A stretch of DNA of 64,000 nucleotides from NCBI GenBank assembly GCA_943328975.2, contig CALQCC020000016.1:31597-95596 (forward strand). Direction: 5' to 3'. Of the stretch, positions 25,273 to 34,300 are shown piece by piece; position 1 is the first letter of the stretch, and each line of letters begins with the position of its first letter. This stretch comes from Bordetella parapertussis (lineage in GTDB: Bacteria > Acidobacteriota > Terriglobia > Bryobacterales > Bryobacteraceae). Made by a program: the position numbers and the translations under genes. The notes under the pieces were generated by a model. The model ran no database searches, was not told the origin of the DNA, and saw only the letters and a program-made list of their open reading frames with translations.

Positions 25273-25500
25273 ATGCGTACGACGATCGACATGCCCGATG
25301 CGCTCTACCGGAAGACCAAGGCCGTGGCTGCGTTGCGTGGTTCGAGTATGAAGGACCTGATTGTCGCGGCAGTGGAGAAGGACGTCAACCAAGCTCCGGT
25401 GAAGGCGGCGCAGAAGCGCGTGAAATTGCCGCTGATCCCGTGGAAGGGCGATAAGAAGCTGGATTTATCGGGATTCGATTTCGATGAATTACTTGGTTGA
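25273..25500 (+). CDS. VapB-like ribbon-helix-helix antitoxin
   Basis: The 75-residue protein begins MRTTIDMPDALYRKTKAVAA, the beta strand and helix of a ribbon-helix-helix DNA-binding domain. It ends with a disordered tail (KLDLSGFDFDELLG) that would occupy the toxin active site. It overlaps the PIN-domain toxin gene by 17 bases, the normal arrangement of a type II toxin-antitoxin operon. The pair is divergent from the kinase gene. Confidence 0.85.
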   Translation: MRTTIDMPDALYRKTKAVAALRGSSMKDLIVAAVEKDVNQAPVKAAQKRVKLPLIPWKGDKKLDLSGFDFDELLG

Positions 25501-25906
25501 TGTGAATGTGTGGTTGGCGTTGTCAACGCCGGGGCATGTCCATCATCGAACGGCGCTGGATTGGTTTGAGTCCGTCGAAGAGCGCTTGTTCTTCTGCCGT
25601 GTGACGCAGATGGGGTTTCTGCGGTTGATTACGAATCGACGTGTGATGGAGATCAGCGTCGTCAGTACGGAGCGGGCGTGGGCGGTGCTGGCGGCTCTGC
25701 GGGAAGATAGCCGAATCGGGTACGTCGCGGAACCGGGTGGTCTCGAAGAGTCGTGGCGGCAACAAACGCGGGGGCACACCATGGGGCACAATTTCTGGAC
25801 GGACTCCTACTTGGCGGCGTTTGCCGAGGCTGCGGATCTCACGCTGGTGACGTTTGATCGCGGCTTCACGCGGCGCAAGAATGTGTCGGTCAGAGTGCTC
25901 GCCTAG
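25484..25906 (+). CDS. VapC-like PIN-domain ribonuclease toxin
   Basis: The 140-residue PIN-domain protein has an N-terminal acidic residue in YLVDVNVWL (Asp6), a central region with GFLRLITN, and the C-terminal acidic cluster WTDSYLAAFAEAADLTLVTFD. Together these residues bind Mg2+ or Mn2+ for cleavage of tRNA or rRNA. It is held inactive by the upstream antitoxin. The N-terminus (VNVWLALSTPGHVHH) is of the TA-associated PIN subtype. Confidence 0.87.
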   Translation: MNYLVDVNVWLALSTPGHVHHRTALDWFESVEERLFFCRVTQMGFLRLITNRRVMEISVVSTERAWAVLAALREDSRIGYVAEPGGLEESWRQQTRGHTMGHNFWTDSYLAAFAEAADLTLVTFDRGFTRRKNVSVRVLA

Positions 25907-26655
25907 AGCTCGCAGCCGTAGATGGTGGAGGCGGTTTCTTCCATGGCCGTGGCGGTCAGCTTGAACAGCGTGAACATGTACTCGCAGTTGGTGCCTTCCG
26001 GGTGCCATTGGAGGAACAGGTATTTCTCGGCGCCGATGGTGATTTGAGCCGCGCCATCGGTCTTGGAGGTGGCGGGGGTTTTGAGGGCGGCCGAGCGCGC
26101 GGTGCCTTCTGCGGTGTAGGTGACGCGGATGGTTTTGGCTTCGGGGGTGATCGAGAGGGCGGTCTCGGGGACGTCCACTGCTTCAGACGTTACGGGAGCG
26201 TCGGCGGCCCATACGAAGGCGCCTTCGACATATTCGTCTTCGGGGATGGTGTCGAAGATGGCGTTGCCGCCGAAGGCCACTTTCTTGATCTCGGGTTTGT
26301 TGCCGTCGGGGTCGAAGTTGTAGCGGATGGTGCCGACCAAGTTACGGGTCCGCAGTGGCGTGAGGCCGTACTGTGAGATGACGTAGTAGCGGCGGTCCTT
26401 GAACTGTTGCGGCACGGGGACCTGGAAATTGAAGTCCGTGTTACCGACACTATCTTTGTTCTGCCACAGGTCCTGGAGGCGTGTCGTGGGCTTTTCGACG
26501 TCCTTGCCTACGATTCGGATGGCCGTGTCCTTCCAGTTGATCTGGCTGTCGGGAATCGCCATGCGAAAGCCGCCGCCGGGGATGTGGCCGAAGGCGGAGA
26601 CGATGTCCGCTGCGAAGGCGGAACTGGCCAACAAAGCTAGCGCAAGGAGTTTCAT
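25903..26655 (-). CDS. Secreted protein of unknown function
   Basis: The 250-residue protein has a signal peptide (1-15, ending SSAFA) and a mature part rich in beta strands and threonine. It ends with two cysteines, in EGTNCEYMF and the terminal IYGCEL, which could form a disulfide. No family was recognised. It starts 5 bases after the stop of frr, so it is the last gene of the translation operon even though it encodes an exported protein. It converges with vapC, overlapping by 4 bases. Confidence 0.6.
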   Translation of the reverse strand: MKLLALALLASSAFAADIVSAFGHIPGGGFRMAIPDSQINWKDTAIRIVGKDVEKPTTRLQDLWQNKDSVGNTDFNFQVPVPQQFKDRRYYVISQYGLTPLRTRNLVGTIRYNFDPDGNKPEIKKVAFGGNAIFDTIPEDEYVEGAFVWAADAPVTSEAVDVPETALSITPEAKTIRVTYTAEGTARSAALKTPATSKTDGAAQITIGAEKYLFLQWHPEGTNCEYMFTLFKLTATAMEETASTIYGCEL

Positions 26656-26660
26656 GTGGC

Positions 26661-27254
26661 TCAGATGGCCAGGATTTCTTTTTCCTTGGCCTTGGCGGTG
26701 AGGTCGACTTTGGCGATGTAGCCGTCGGTCAACTTTTGCGTTTCTTCCAGGCCACGGCGCTCTTCGTCCTCGCTGATGGCCTTGTCCTTGAGCAGCTTCT
26801 TCAGATGCTCGTTGGCCTCGCGGCGGACGTTGCGGACGGAGACGCGGTGATCTTCGGCGATGCCGATGAGGCGCTTGGCGATTTCCTTGCGACGCTCTTC
26901 GGTGAGTGCCGGTACGGGGACGCGGATGATTTTACCGTCGTTGCCGGGGTTCAGGCCCAGCTCCGCGGCCTTGATGGCCTTCTCGATCGCGGTGATCATA
27001 GAAACGTCCCAGGGCTGGATGGTGATGAGCTGCGGCTCGGGGACGTGCAGGTTCGCGACCTGGCTGAGCGGGGTCATGGTGCCGTAGTAATCCACTCGGA
27101 CGTTGTCGAATACCGAGACGGAGGCGCGACCGGTGCGGATGGTGGAGAGGGCGTGCTGCAGGTCGCCCAGTGCCTTCTCCATACGCGCTTTGGCGTTGGC
27201 TTCAACGTCTTTCACGCTGGTGAAGGTAGTGGAGGGAGTCTGTTCAGGCTTCAT
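26661..27254 (-). CDS. frr: Ribosome recycling factor
   Basis: The 197-residue protein matches RRF: the long coiled helices open with ANAKARMEKALGDLQ, then LSTIRTGRAS and the hinge-proximal EPQLITIQPWD. LNPGNDGKIIRVPVPALTEERR and the C-terminal helix follow. RRF together with EF-G splits post-termination ribosomes. The N-terminus is about 12 residues longer than in E. coli. It lies 6 bases after pyrH in the conserved rpsB-tsf-pyrH-frr order. Confidence 0.95.
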   Translation of the reverse strand: MKPEQTPSTTFTSVKDVEANAKARMEKALGDLQHALSTIRTGRASVSVFDNVRVDYYGTMTPLSQVANLHVPEPQLITIQPWDVSMITAIEKAIKAAELGLNPGNDGKIIRVPVPALTEERRKEIAKRLIGIAEDHRVSVRNVRREANEHLKKLLKDKAISEDEERRGLEETQKLTDGYIAKVDLTAKAKEKEILAI

Positions 27255-27260
27255 AAGTTT

Positions 27261-27968
27261 TCAGGAAATGAGCGTACCGATGGCTTCACCCATCGCCATT
27301 CGCATTATATTGCCTCGGACGTTTAAATCAAAGACGGTGATGGGCAAGTTGTTGTCGCGGCACATGGAAACGGCGGAGGCGTCCATCACGCGGAGGTTCT
27401 GGCCGAGGACTTCGGAGAAGCCGATGCGGTCGTAACGCTTGGCGTCGGGGTTCTTCTTGGGATCTTTGTCGTAGACGCCGTCGACGCTGGTGGCCTTGGC
27501 TACGATCTCGGCTTTGATTTCGAGGCCGCGCAGGGTGGCGGCGGTGTCGGTGGAGAAATATGGGTTGGAGGTTCCGGCGGCGAAGATGACGATGCGGCCC
27601 TTTTCGAGATGCCGGAGGGCTCGGCGGCGGATGTAGGTTTCTGCGACGGGGCGCATTTCGATGGCGGTCATCACGCGGGTGGGGATGCCGGTTTTTTCGA
27701 GCGCGTCTTGCAGGGCCAGGGAATTGATGACGGTGGCGAGCATGCCCATGTGGTCCGCTGCGACGCGATCCATGTGTTGGGCTGCTGCGGCAACACCGCG
27801 GAAAAAATTGCCACCGCCGACGACTAAGCCGATTTGGACACCGGCTTTTGCGACTTCAGCGACTTCTTCGGCGAGGGCCGCCACTTTCGCGGGGTCCACT
27901 CCAAAGGAAGCCTGCCCGGCGAGCACTTCGCCGGACAGCTTCAGCAGAATGCGGCGGTAGCGGGGCAC
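27261..27968 (-). CDS. pyrH: UMP kinase
   Basis: The product is a 235-residue amino-acid-kinase-fold enzyme that converts UMP and ATP to UDP. Visible signatures are the N-terminal [13 protein letters not shown], the phosphate-binding [26 protein letters not shown], and [17 protein letters not shown] upstream would add 15 residues overlapping tsf. The GTG at 27968, seven bases after the tsf stop, gives the normal family length and is preferred. The enzyme is usually a hexamer regulated by GTP and UTP. Confidence 0.93.
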   Translation of the reverse strand: MPRYRRILLKLSGEVLAGQASFGVDPAKVAALAEEVAEVAKAGVQIGLVVGGGNFFRGVAAAAQHMDRVAADHMGMLATVINSLALQDALEKTGIPTRVMTAIEMRPVAETYIRRRALRHLEKGRIVIFAAGTSNPYFSTDTAATLRGLEIKAEIVAKATSVDGVYDKDPKKNPDAKRYDRIGFSEVLGQNLRVMDASAVSMCRDNNLPITVFDLNVRGNIMRMAMGEAIGTLIS

Positions 27969-27975
27969 AGGTTGC

Positions 27976-28596
27976 TTACTCGGCGGGAGCTTCTTCGGTC
28001 TGCGTGCCGCCAACTTTGTAGCGGGAGAAACGGGCCACCGAGATCTTTTCCCCCAACTTGGCGATTTTCGCCTTGATGAGGTCCTGGATGGTCATGGTGT
28101 TGTCTTTGATGAACGGTTGTTCGTAGAGGCAGAACTCTTCGTAATACTTGTTCATGCGGCCTTCGACGATCTTGTCGACCATCTTCTCGGGCTTGCCTTC
28201 GGCCAGCGCACGGGCGCGTTGGATGTCCTTCTCCTGGTCCATCGCGGCTTGGGTTACTTCTTCGCGGCGGATGAAGGAGGGGTCAGAGGCGGCGATCTGC
28301 ATGGCGATGTCGTGGACCAGTTCCTGGAAGTCCTCTGTGCGGGCCACGAAATCGGATTCGCAGTTTACTTCGATCATCACGCCCAGCTGCGAGCCGGGGT
28401 GGATGTAGCAGCTGATGACGCCTTGCTTGGCGTTACGGCTCTCTTTTTTACTGGCATTGGCGATGCCTTTTTTACGCAGGACAACTTCGGCTTCCGCCAG
28501 GTCGCCTTTGGCTTCCACGAGTGCGGCCTTGCATTCCATCATGCCGGCGCTGGTACGATCCCGGAGCTGCTTCACTAACGATGCGGTGATTTCCAT
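27976..28596 (-). CDS. tsf: Translation elongation factor Ts
   Basis: The 206-residue protein has the EF-Ts N-terminal UBA-like domain with [16 protein letters not shown] and [18 protein letters not shown], then the core motif [16 protein letters not shown]. It is the short form of about 200 residues, with a single core subdomain as in several bacterial groups, rather than the 283-residue E. coli form. EF-Ts exchanges GDP for GTP on EF-Tu. It lies between rpsB and pyrH. Confidence 0.95.
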   Translation of the reverse strand: MEITASLVKQLRDRTSAGMMECKAALVEAKGDLAEAEVVLRKKGIANASKKESRNAKQGVISCYIHPGSQLGVMIEVNCESDFVARTEDFQELVHDIAMQIAASDPSFIRREEVTQAAMDQEKDIQRARALAEGKPEKMVDKIVEGRMNKYYEEFCLYEQPFIKDNTMTIQDLIKAKIAKLGEKISVARFSRYKVGGTQTEEAPAE

Positions 28597-28676
28597 AAAT
28601 TCCTCTTAAAGTTGTAGAAAAGGCGCGACCAGCGAGGGCAGGCCGCGCCCAGTGAACAAGAATGATCGATTTCGGC

Positions 28677-29555
28677 TTACGCGTCGGGGTCGATCGCTTT
28701 TTTGAGCGAGTTGGACGGCAGGTCTTCGTCGGGCATGCTTTCCGACATGAGTTGCTGCGCGTACTTCGGATCTACATACTGCGCGTATTCCGGGATGTCT
28801 TCGACGGAGGTGACTTCCATTTCGTCGGATTGTTCCGCGGCTACGGGCTGCTGCGAGAAGTCGACTTCGGTGGCCAATTGACGGCCTTCGATGCAGGCTT
28901 CCGCGATCTTGGTGGTGAACAGGCGGATGGCGCGCAGGGCGTCATCGTTGCCGGGGATCACGTAGTTTACTTTGTCCGGATCGCAGTTGGTGTCAACCAC
29001 GGCCACGACGGCGATGCCCAGTTTACGGGCTTCTTCGACGGCGATGGCTTCTTTGTTGGAATCGACCACGAACATCACGTCGGGGAGACCGTGCATGTCC
29101 TTGATGCCGCAAAGGTTCTGGTTCAGTTGCTTGCGCTCGCGTTCCAGACGGATAACTTCCTTCTTGGCGCGACCGTCCCAGTTGCCCTCTTCGGCCATGG
29201 CGTCGAGTTCTTTCAAACGCTTGATGGACTTTTGGACAGTGGTCATATTGGTGAGCAAGCCGCCCAACCAACGTTGATTCACGTAGTACATGCCGGCTCG
29301 CGTGGCTTCTTCGGCAATGGCTTCCTGCGCCTGCCGCTTGGTGCCCACGAACAGAACGGTCTTGCCTTGCGCGGCCATATCGCCCACGTAACGCATTGCG
29401 TCCTTGAACAGCTTCAAGGTCTTCTGGAGATCGATGATGTAGATCCCGTTACGTTCGCCGAAGATGTATTCTTTCATCTTGGGATTCCAGCGCTTGGTCT
29501 GGTGCCCGAAGTGAACGCCAGCTTCGAGCAATTCTTTCATGCTGATTTGAGGCAA
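28677..29555 (-). CDS. rpsB: 30S ribosomal protein S2
   Basis: The 292-residue S2 protein has [46 protein letters not shown] and the [20 protein letters not shown] signature, followed by an acidic extension of about 65 residues longer than E. coli S2. The start is TTG at 29555: AGGAGG sits five bases before it, and the [11 protein letters not shown]-terminus matches the family. The next ATG, five codons in, lacks a ribosome site. It is the first gene of the rpsB-tsf-pyrH-frr run. Confidence 0.95.
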   Translation of the reverse strand: MPQISMKELLEAGVHFGHQTKRWNPKMKEYIFGERNGIYIIDLQKTLKLFKDAMRYVGDMAAQGKTVLFVGTKRQAQEAIAEEATRAGMYYVNQRWLGGLLTNMTTVQKSIKRLKELDAMAEEGNWDGRAKKEVIRLERERKQLNQNLCGIKDMHGLPDVMFVVDSNKEAIAVEEARKLGIAVVAVVDTNCDPDKVNYVIPGNDDALRAIRLFTTKIAEACIEGRQLATEVDFSQQPVAAEQSDEMEVTSVEDIPEYAQYVDPKYAQQLMSESMPDEDLPSNSLKKAIDPDA

Positions 29556-29621
29556 AAGTCCTCCTTATGGACGTTTGACGGAACCTCACCACGGTCCAAA
29601 GCGGGATTTGTGGCGAGGGGT

Positions 29622-29656
29622 TAGAAGAAACGAGCGGGCTAAACCAAAGCCCGCCC
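29622..29656 (-). terminator. Terminator after rpsI
   Basis: On the minus strand a perfect stem GCGGGCT/AGCCCGC with a seven-base loop is followed by the T-rich TCGTTTCTTC. It lies between rpsI and rpsB and would separate the rplM-rpsI unit from the rpsB operon. Confidence 0.6.
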
Positions 29657-29720
29657 GAAAAACAGTGTGAACATCTTCCGAACGCCTCTGCGCCAAAGGC
29701 GCGAGAGGGCCGCGAGCGGC

Positions 29721-30119
29721 CTAGCGCTTGGAGAACTGGAAGCGTTTGCGCGCGCCCTTTTGTCCGTACTTCTTGCGTTCCACCTTGCGAGCGTCGCGGG
29801 TAAGCATGCCGAGTTCCTTCAGCTTGCCGCGCAGTTCGATGTTGAACTCAAGCAGTGCACGGGCAATGCCGAGCTTGGCAGCGCCAGCTTGACCGTTCGG
29901 ACCACCACCGGCGGCGGTGATCAGAATGTCGAACTTGTCGCTGGTTTCGGTAGCCACCAGAGGCTGCTGCACGATGGCGCGCGCCGTGGGGCTGGGGAAG
30001 TAATTTTCAAATTCGCGACCGTTGACCTTGATCGCTCCGGTGCCGGGACGAAGGAAAACGCGTGCGACGGCCGTCTTGCGGCGGCCCGTTCCGAGGTGTT
30101 GTACCAATGTTGCTGCCAT
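29721..30119 (-). CDS. rpsI: 30S ribosomal protein S9
   Basis: The 132-residue protein carries the S9 signatures [49 protein letters not shown], and the conserved C-terminal tail [17 protein letters not shown], whose last arginine reaches the P-site tRNA. The length is normal. It follows rplM with a 9-base gap, the near-universal arrangement. Confidence 0.96.
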   Translation of the reverse strand: MAATLVQHLGTGRRKTAVARVFLRPGTGAIKVNGREFENYFPSPTARAIVQQPLVATETSDKFDILITAAGGGPNGQAGAAKLGIARALLEFNIELRGKLKELGMLTRDARKVERKKYGQKGARKRFQFSKR

Positions 30120-30128
30120 GAGGATTCC

Positions 30129-30563
30129 TTAGGATGCTACTTTCAACTCGACCGGCTTCTGTGCTTCGTGCGGATGCTTGTCGCCAGCATAAACGTTCAG
30201 CTTGCGATACATCTGCTTGCCGAGTTTGTTCTTCGGCAGCATGCCCTTGATCGCTTCTTCGATCAAGCGGATCGGGTGGTTCTGGCGAACGTCACGGGCC
30301 AGGACCTCCGTCAACCCGCCCGGATAACCGGAGTGGCGGCGGTACAGTTTCTGATCTTCTTTACGTCCGGTCATGCGGACCTTGGCGGCGTTGACCACAA
30401 TAATATGGTCGCCGGTGTCCATGAACGGCGTATAACGAGGCTTGTGTTTGCCCATCAGGATCAGCGCCGCCTGGCTGGCGATGCGTCCGAGGACTGCTCC
30501 TTCGGCATCGATGACGTGCCAATCACGCTGGATGCTGGGGAGCGAAGGGAATACGGTTTTCAT
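30129..30563 (-). CDS. rplM: 50S ribosomal protein L13
   Basis: The 144-residue protein matches L13: WHVIDAEGAVLGRIASQAALIL, the FMDTGDHIIVVNAAKVRMTGRK core and LPKNKLGKQMYRKLNVYAGDKHPHEAQKP. L13 is an early assembly protein of the large subunit. The gene heads the rplM-rpsI unit and has a roughly 70-base leader containing a GC-rich hairpin before its start. Confidence 0.96.
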   Translation of the reverse strand: MKTVFPSLPSIQRDWHVIDAEGAVLGRIASQAALILMGKHKPRYTPFMDTGDHIIVVNAAKVRMTGRKEDQKLYRRHSGYPGGLTEVLARDVRQNHPIRLIEEAIKGMLPKNKLGKQMYRKLNVYAGDKHPHEAQKPVELKVAS

Positions 30564-30632
30564 TTGAGTCTCTTTTTCTGGACGACGCCGTCACGGCGGC
30601 GGGCCAGCTCTGGGCTAGCAATAGCTCTATTG

Positions 30633-30662
30633 AGATTAGCGGATTGGGGGGTGCGGTGTCAA
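30633..30662 (-). promoter_or_regulatory. Possible rplM promoter
   Basis: On the minus strand a perfect TTGACA (30662-30657) is followed after 18 bases by TAATCT (30638-30633), which matches the -10 consensus at only three positions. It sits about 70 bases before rplM. The transcript would begin with a leader containing the CCGCCGTGACGGCG hairpin. Confidence 0.4.
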
Positions 30663-30699
30663 AGACCAGGCATACCGCCGTCGGGAGTATAATTATCTT

Positions 30700-30921
30700 G
30701 TGCGAGTCAAGACATCTATCACACTTCCGGAGGAGTTGTTGACCCGGCTGGATCGTGTCGACAAAAACCGTTCGGCCTTGTTGGAGCGAGCCGCGCTGGC
30801 CTATCTCGACAAGTTATCCCGGCAGGAGCGCGACCGGCGCGATTTGGAACTCATCAATCGCAATGCCGACCGGCTGAACCGGGAGGTTGAGGACACGCTG
30901 GAGTACCAGCAAATTTGGTGA
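30700..30921 (+). CDS. Ribbon-helix-helix antitoxin of a MazF-type pair
   Basis: The 73-residue protein starts at GTG and reads [21 protein letters not shown], a CopG-type ribbon-helix-helix DNA-binding domain. A charged helix and a tail ending [12 protein letters not shown] would bind the toxin. The MazF-like gene begins 10 bases downstream. The pair is divergent from rplM and likely represses its own promoter. Confidence 0.83.
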   Translation: MRVKTSITLPEELLTRLDRVDKNRSALLERAALAYLDKLSRQERDRRDLELINRNADRLNREVEDTLEYQQIW

Positions 30922-30931
30922 GGACCCGATC

Positions 30932-31285
30932 TTGAAACGTGGCGAGTTGTATCTAGTTCGCAAGCCGGGTTCGCATGATACGCGCAAGGAAAATCCGCGC
31001 AAGCAGCGTGTCTTTGTGATCGCAAGTCGACAGATGTTGATCGACTCGCGGCATTCCTCGGTGATCTGTGCTCCGGTGTATTCGGAACATGTTGGCTTGA
31101 GTACGCAGGTCGCGGTGGGTGTGGCGGAGGGGCTGAAGAAAGATTCCAGCATTCATTGCGACGAATTGGTGAGCCTCTCGAAGACTGTGTTGACGCACTA
31201 TGTTGGGTCGTTGAGTCCTGGGGTGCTGCGGGAATTCGATGCGGCTCTGACGGTGGCGTTAGGGCTGGAGCCTGATCTGTACTGA
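30932..31285 (+). CDS. MazF/PemK-type endoribonuclease toxin
   Basis: The 117-residue protein has the MazF opening [29 protein letters not shown], then [12 protein letters not shown] and [23 protein letters not shown], which match the beta-barrel toxin fold that cuts mRNA at short sequences. The TTG at 30932 is chosen because GAGG lies upstream and the first beta strand begins there. Longer versions would start inside the antitoxin gene. It is the partner of the RHH antitoxin in front. Confidence 0.83.
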   Translation: MKRGELYLVRKPGSHDTRKENPRKQRVFVIASRQMLIDSRHSSVICAPVYSEHVGLSTQVAVGVAEGLKKDSSIHCDELVSLSKTVLTHYVGSLSPGVLREFDAALTVALGLEPDLY

Positions 31286-31302
31286 GGCGTGCGCTACAAA
31301 AA

Positions 31303-31341
31303 GAAAACGGCCCCGCTACCCGAAGGTAGGGGGCCGTTTTT
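31303..31341. terminator. Strong bidirectional terminator
   Basis: AACGGCCCC-GCTACC pairs with GGTAG-GGGGCCGTT around a CGAA tetraloop, with A residues before and T residues after. It lies between the convergent mazF-like gene and the Oar receptor gene and can serve both strands. Confidence 0.88.
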
Positions 31342-31357
31342 ACTGCCTTGCGGTTGC

Positions 31358-34300
31358 TTAGAACGTCAAGCGACCGACCAGGGTGCCTTGGCGCTGACCA
31401 CCGACGTTGCCGAGGGTGTTGATGGTGCCGAAGCCCGAGGTGTAAACGCCCGTCGCACGATCCTGCACCAGGGCCGCGCCGCGGTTGGTGGAGGGGTCGA
31501 CGAAACCGGCCGTGTTGGTGGTGCCAACGATGGTGCGGTTCATGACGTTGTTGAATTCAGCGCGGACCATGAAGGTGATGCCTTCCTTGATCCGGAAGTT
31601 ACGAGCGATGCTGGCCAACTCAGACGGCCGCCGCATGGCGCGGAAGTCGTTGTAGAAGGCAGCGGACGGGCTGAACGTTCCGTTGGCCGGATCCGTCCAA
31701 GCGAGCGGGTTCAGGATCTGCGTGTGGCCATAATCGTAGCAGCCACAGTTGATGTCCTTCACCAGGAACAACGGCTGACCTTCGACACGCTGAGAATAGG
31801 TGCCGCGGAGCAGGGTGTTAGCGTTGTTGTTGGTTGTGGTGGCCGGAGTCTGGATGGGAAGGCCGCTGCCGTACTGCATTACAGCGCCGATCTGCCAGTC
31901 TGCCAACAGGGCATTGACAACCTTGTTGCCGAAGTACTTCTGAACCGTGTAGTTCGCCGCAAGCACGAACCAATTCGGCCGTGAGTTGCTGGAGAGTTGC
32001 TTGTTGTTGTTGCGGTTCAGAATGTCGTTGATGACGCCACCGCCGGTGTCGCTTTCGGCACCGAGGGTGAGTTCCTTCGAGTAGGTGTAGTTCATGCTGA
32101 GGTCCAAGCCATGCGAGTAGCGCTTGGTGACCTTCATCTGGAACGAGTCATACCAGGTCTTGCCCAGGGGCGAGCCGGTGACCGTCATGTTGGTGAACTG
32201 CGGGAAGAGACGGAGCGACTGGGCCACCGTGGAGGTGGTCGGGAAGCCCGAGTAAGGAATGCGGCCCTGGAAGCGGCCGGCTGCGGCGCTGTTGACCTGA
32301 GCGGAGAGGATCGTGCGATCCGCCGCGCTGCCGAACCAATCCAGACCGTACTGACTCTTAAGGATGGCCGGGTCCAGCAAGTTCGGGTTGGTCAAACTGC
32401 TGGTCATCCACCAGTTGCCGCGGTTGCCGACGTAGCTGCCTTCGACCACGAGATCGCGGAAGATTTCGCGCTGCAGGCCGATGGAGTATTGGATCATGCG
32501 GGCCGGACGACCGAGGTTCTGGTCGACGACGCCGGGATCCTGGTTGATGGTGCCGGGAGCGGACGGGAACAAGTTGGCACGCAGGTCCGGCCATACCGGC
32601 TTCAACGGGATGCCGTTCGATAGGATCATCGATTCGTCACCGAAGCTGGTGTTGGTGGCTTGCTGCGTACGGCCGTTGCCGGTGCCAGTCTGACCCAAAG
32701 AGCCGGGGCTCATGGAGTAGCTGATGCCGATGCCGGCGCGCAACACAGTCTTGGAGTCGATCTGATACGCCAAGCCCGTGCGGGGTCCGTAGGCCATCTT
32801 GTAGGTCTTGCCGAAGGTGCAGTTGCAAGTTGCTTCGAAGATGGTGGCGCCGGGGTGGCCGCCAGCGTTAGCGTTGGGCAGGGTCGGATCCAGGCTGGGG
32901 GCGCGACCGTACTGTTCGTGCGGCGCGGTGAACGCATCCCAACGCAGACCGTAGTCCAGCGTCAGCTTGCGGGTGAGTTTCCAGGTGTCCTGGGCGAACC
33001 AGCTATAGAACGCGCGGCCCGAACGGCCGTTGGCTGTCGGTCCAAGCGTTACGGTGTCCACGCGGCCCAGCAGGAAGCTGGCATACGGGAAACCGACGAA
33101 GGTGCCGCCCAATGCTTTACCGTTCAGGAACGAGTTCGAGGTCTGGTTCTGCAAGAAGGCAAAGGCACCGTTGGAACTGGTGGTGGGTGCCGTCGGGTAA
33201 CCTTCCAGGCGGACTTCGCTGCCGAACTTGTAGCTGTGGTTGTCCTTGATCCAGCTGATGGAGGCGTTGAAGGTGGGCTTCAGGAAGCGGCTGCGCGTCT
33301 GGCCGCCGGGACCCATCTGGCCCATGCCGCCGTAGGCAGCGGAAGCGCCGGTGCCGTTCAGACCGGTGAAGGTCGGGAAGCGTCCGATCGCGCCGCCCAT
33401 ACCACCAGTGATGCCGAGCTCTTTGGCCGGATCATAACCGATGGTGACGCCGTCGTCTTTGAAGTCGTTGCTCAACAGGCCGGCTCCGAGGTGGAGCAGC
33501 ATGGTGGGACGCAACGTGTAGTCGACGTTGGCGCGCAGGGTGTAGGATTCGATGAAGGTGCCGCGAGTTGGCTCAATCGTCGCAGGCAGACCGATGCTGG
33601 CGCACTGCTGCGCGCACATCGCAACCTTGGTCTCGTTGGTGGACCAGTAGAAGGAGGCCTTCAGCTTGTCGCTCAGCGAGTGGTCCAGCTTGAGGCTGGG
33701 GATCGGCGTCAAACGCGTGCTCTGATACGGGTTCAGGTAGTTGGTCACCAGACCGTTGCCGCCGTAGTTCGGTAGCGGGATCAGGTTCTGCACTTTCACT
33801 GCGGACGCGTCAAAGCGAGCCGCCGGGATGATGTTGCCCGGGAACAGCGAACGCACACGCAGACCGTTGACGACAGCTTCGGTACGCGGATCGTACACGC
33901 CGCCTTCGGGAATCGCATTGCCGTTCGCGTCGAGCATGGTGGTCGCCGCGGTCGGAGAGGTGGTCGGGTTGCCGCTGTTCGGCACGTAACGGCCGGAGAG
34001 CAGGCCCGCGAAGTTACCATTGCGGTAGGCAGACACCGGAACCGTGGTGGTGACGTTGTTCACCAATACGGATTCGCGGAACTTTTCATAGTTGAAGTTG
34101 AAGAAGGTCTTGTCCTTGCCGTTGTACAGGCCAGGGATCTTGATCGGGCCGCCGATGCTGCCACCGAACGTATGGCGGCGCTGCAAGGGGCGGATCTTGT
34201 TGAACGGCTGGGCCGCCCAGACGGCTTCGTTGACCGCATAGTCGAACAACGCGCCGTGGTACTGGTTGCCACCGGACTTGGTGGAGTAGTTGAACAAACC

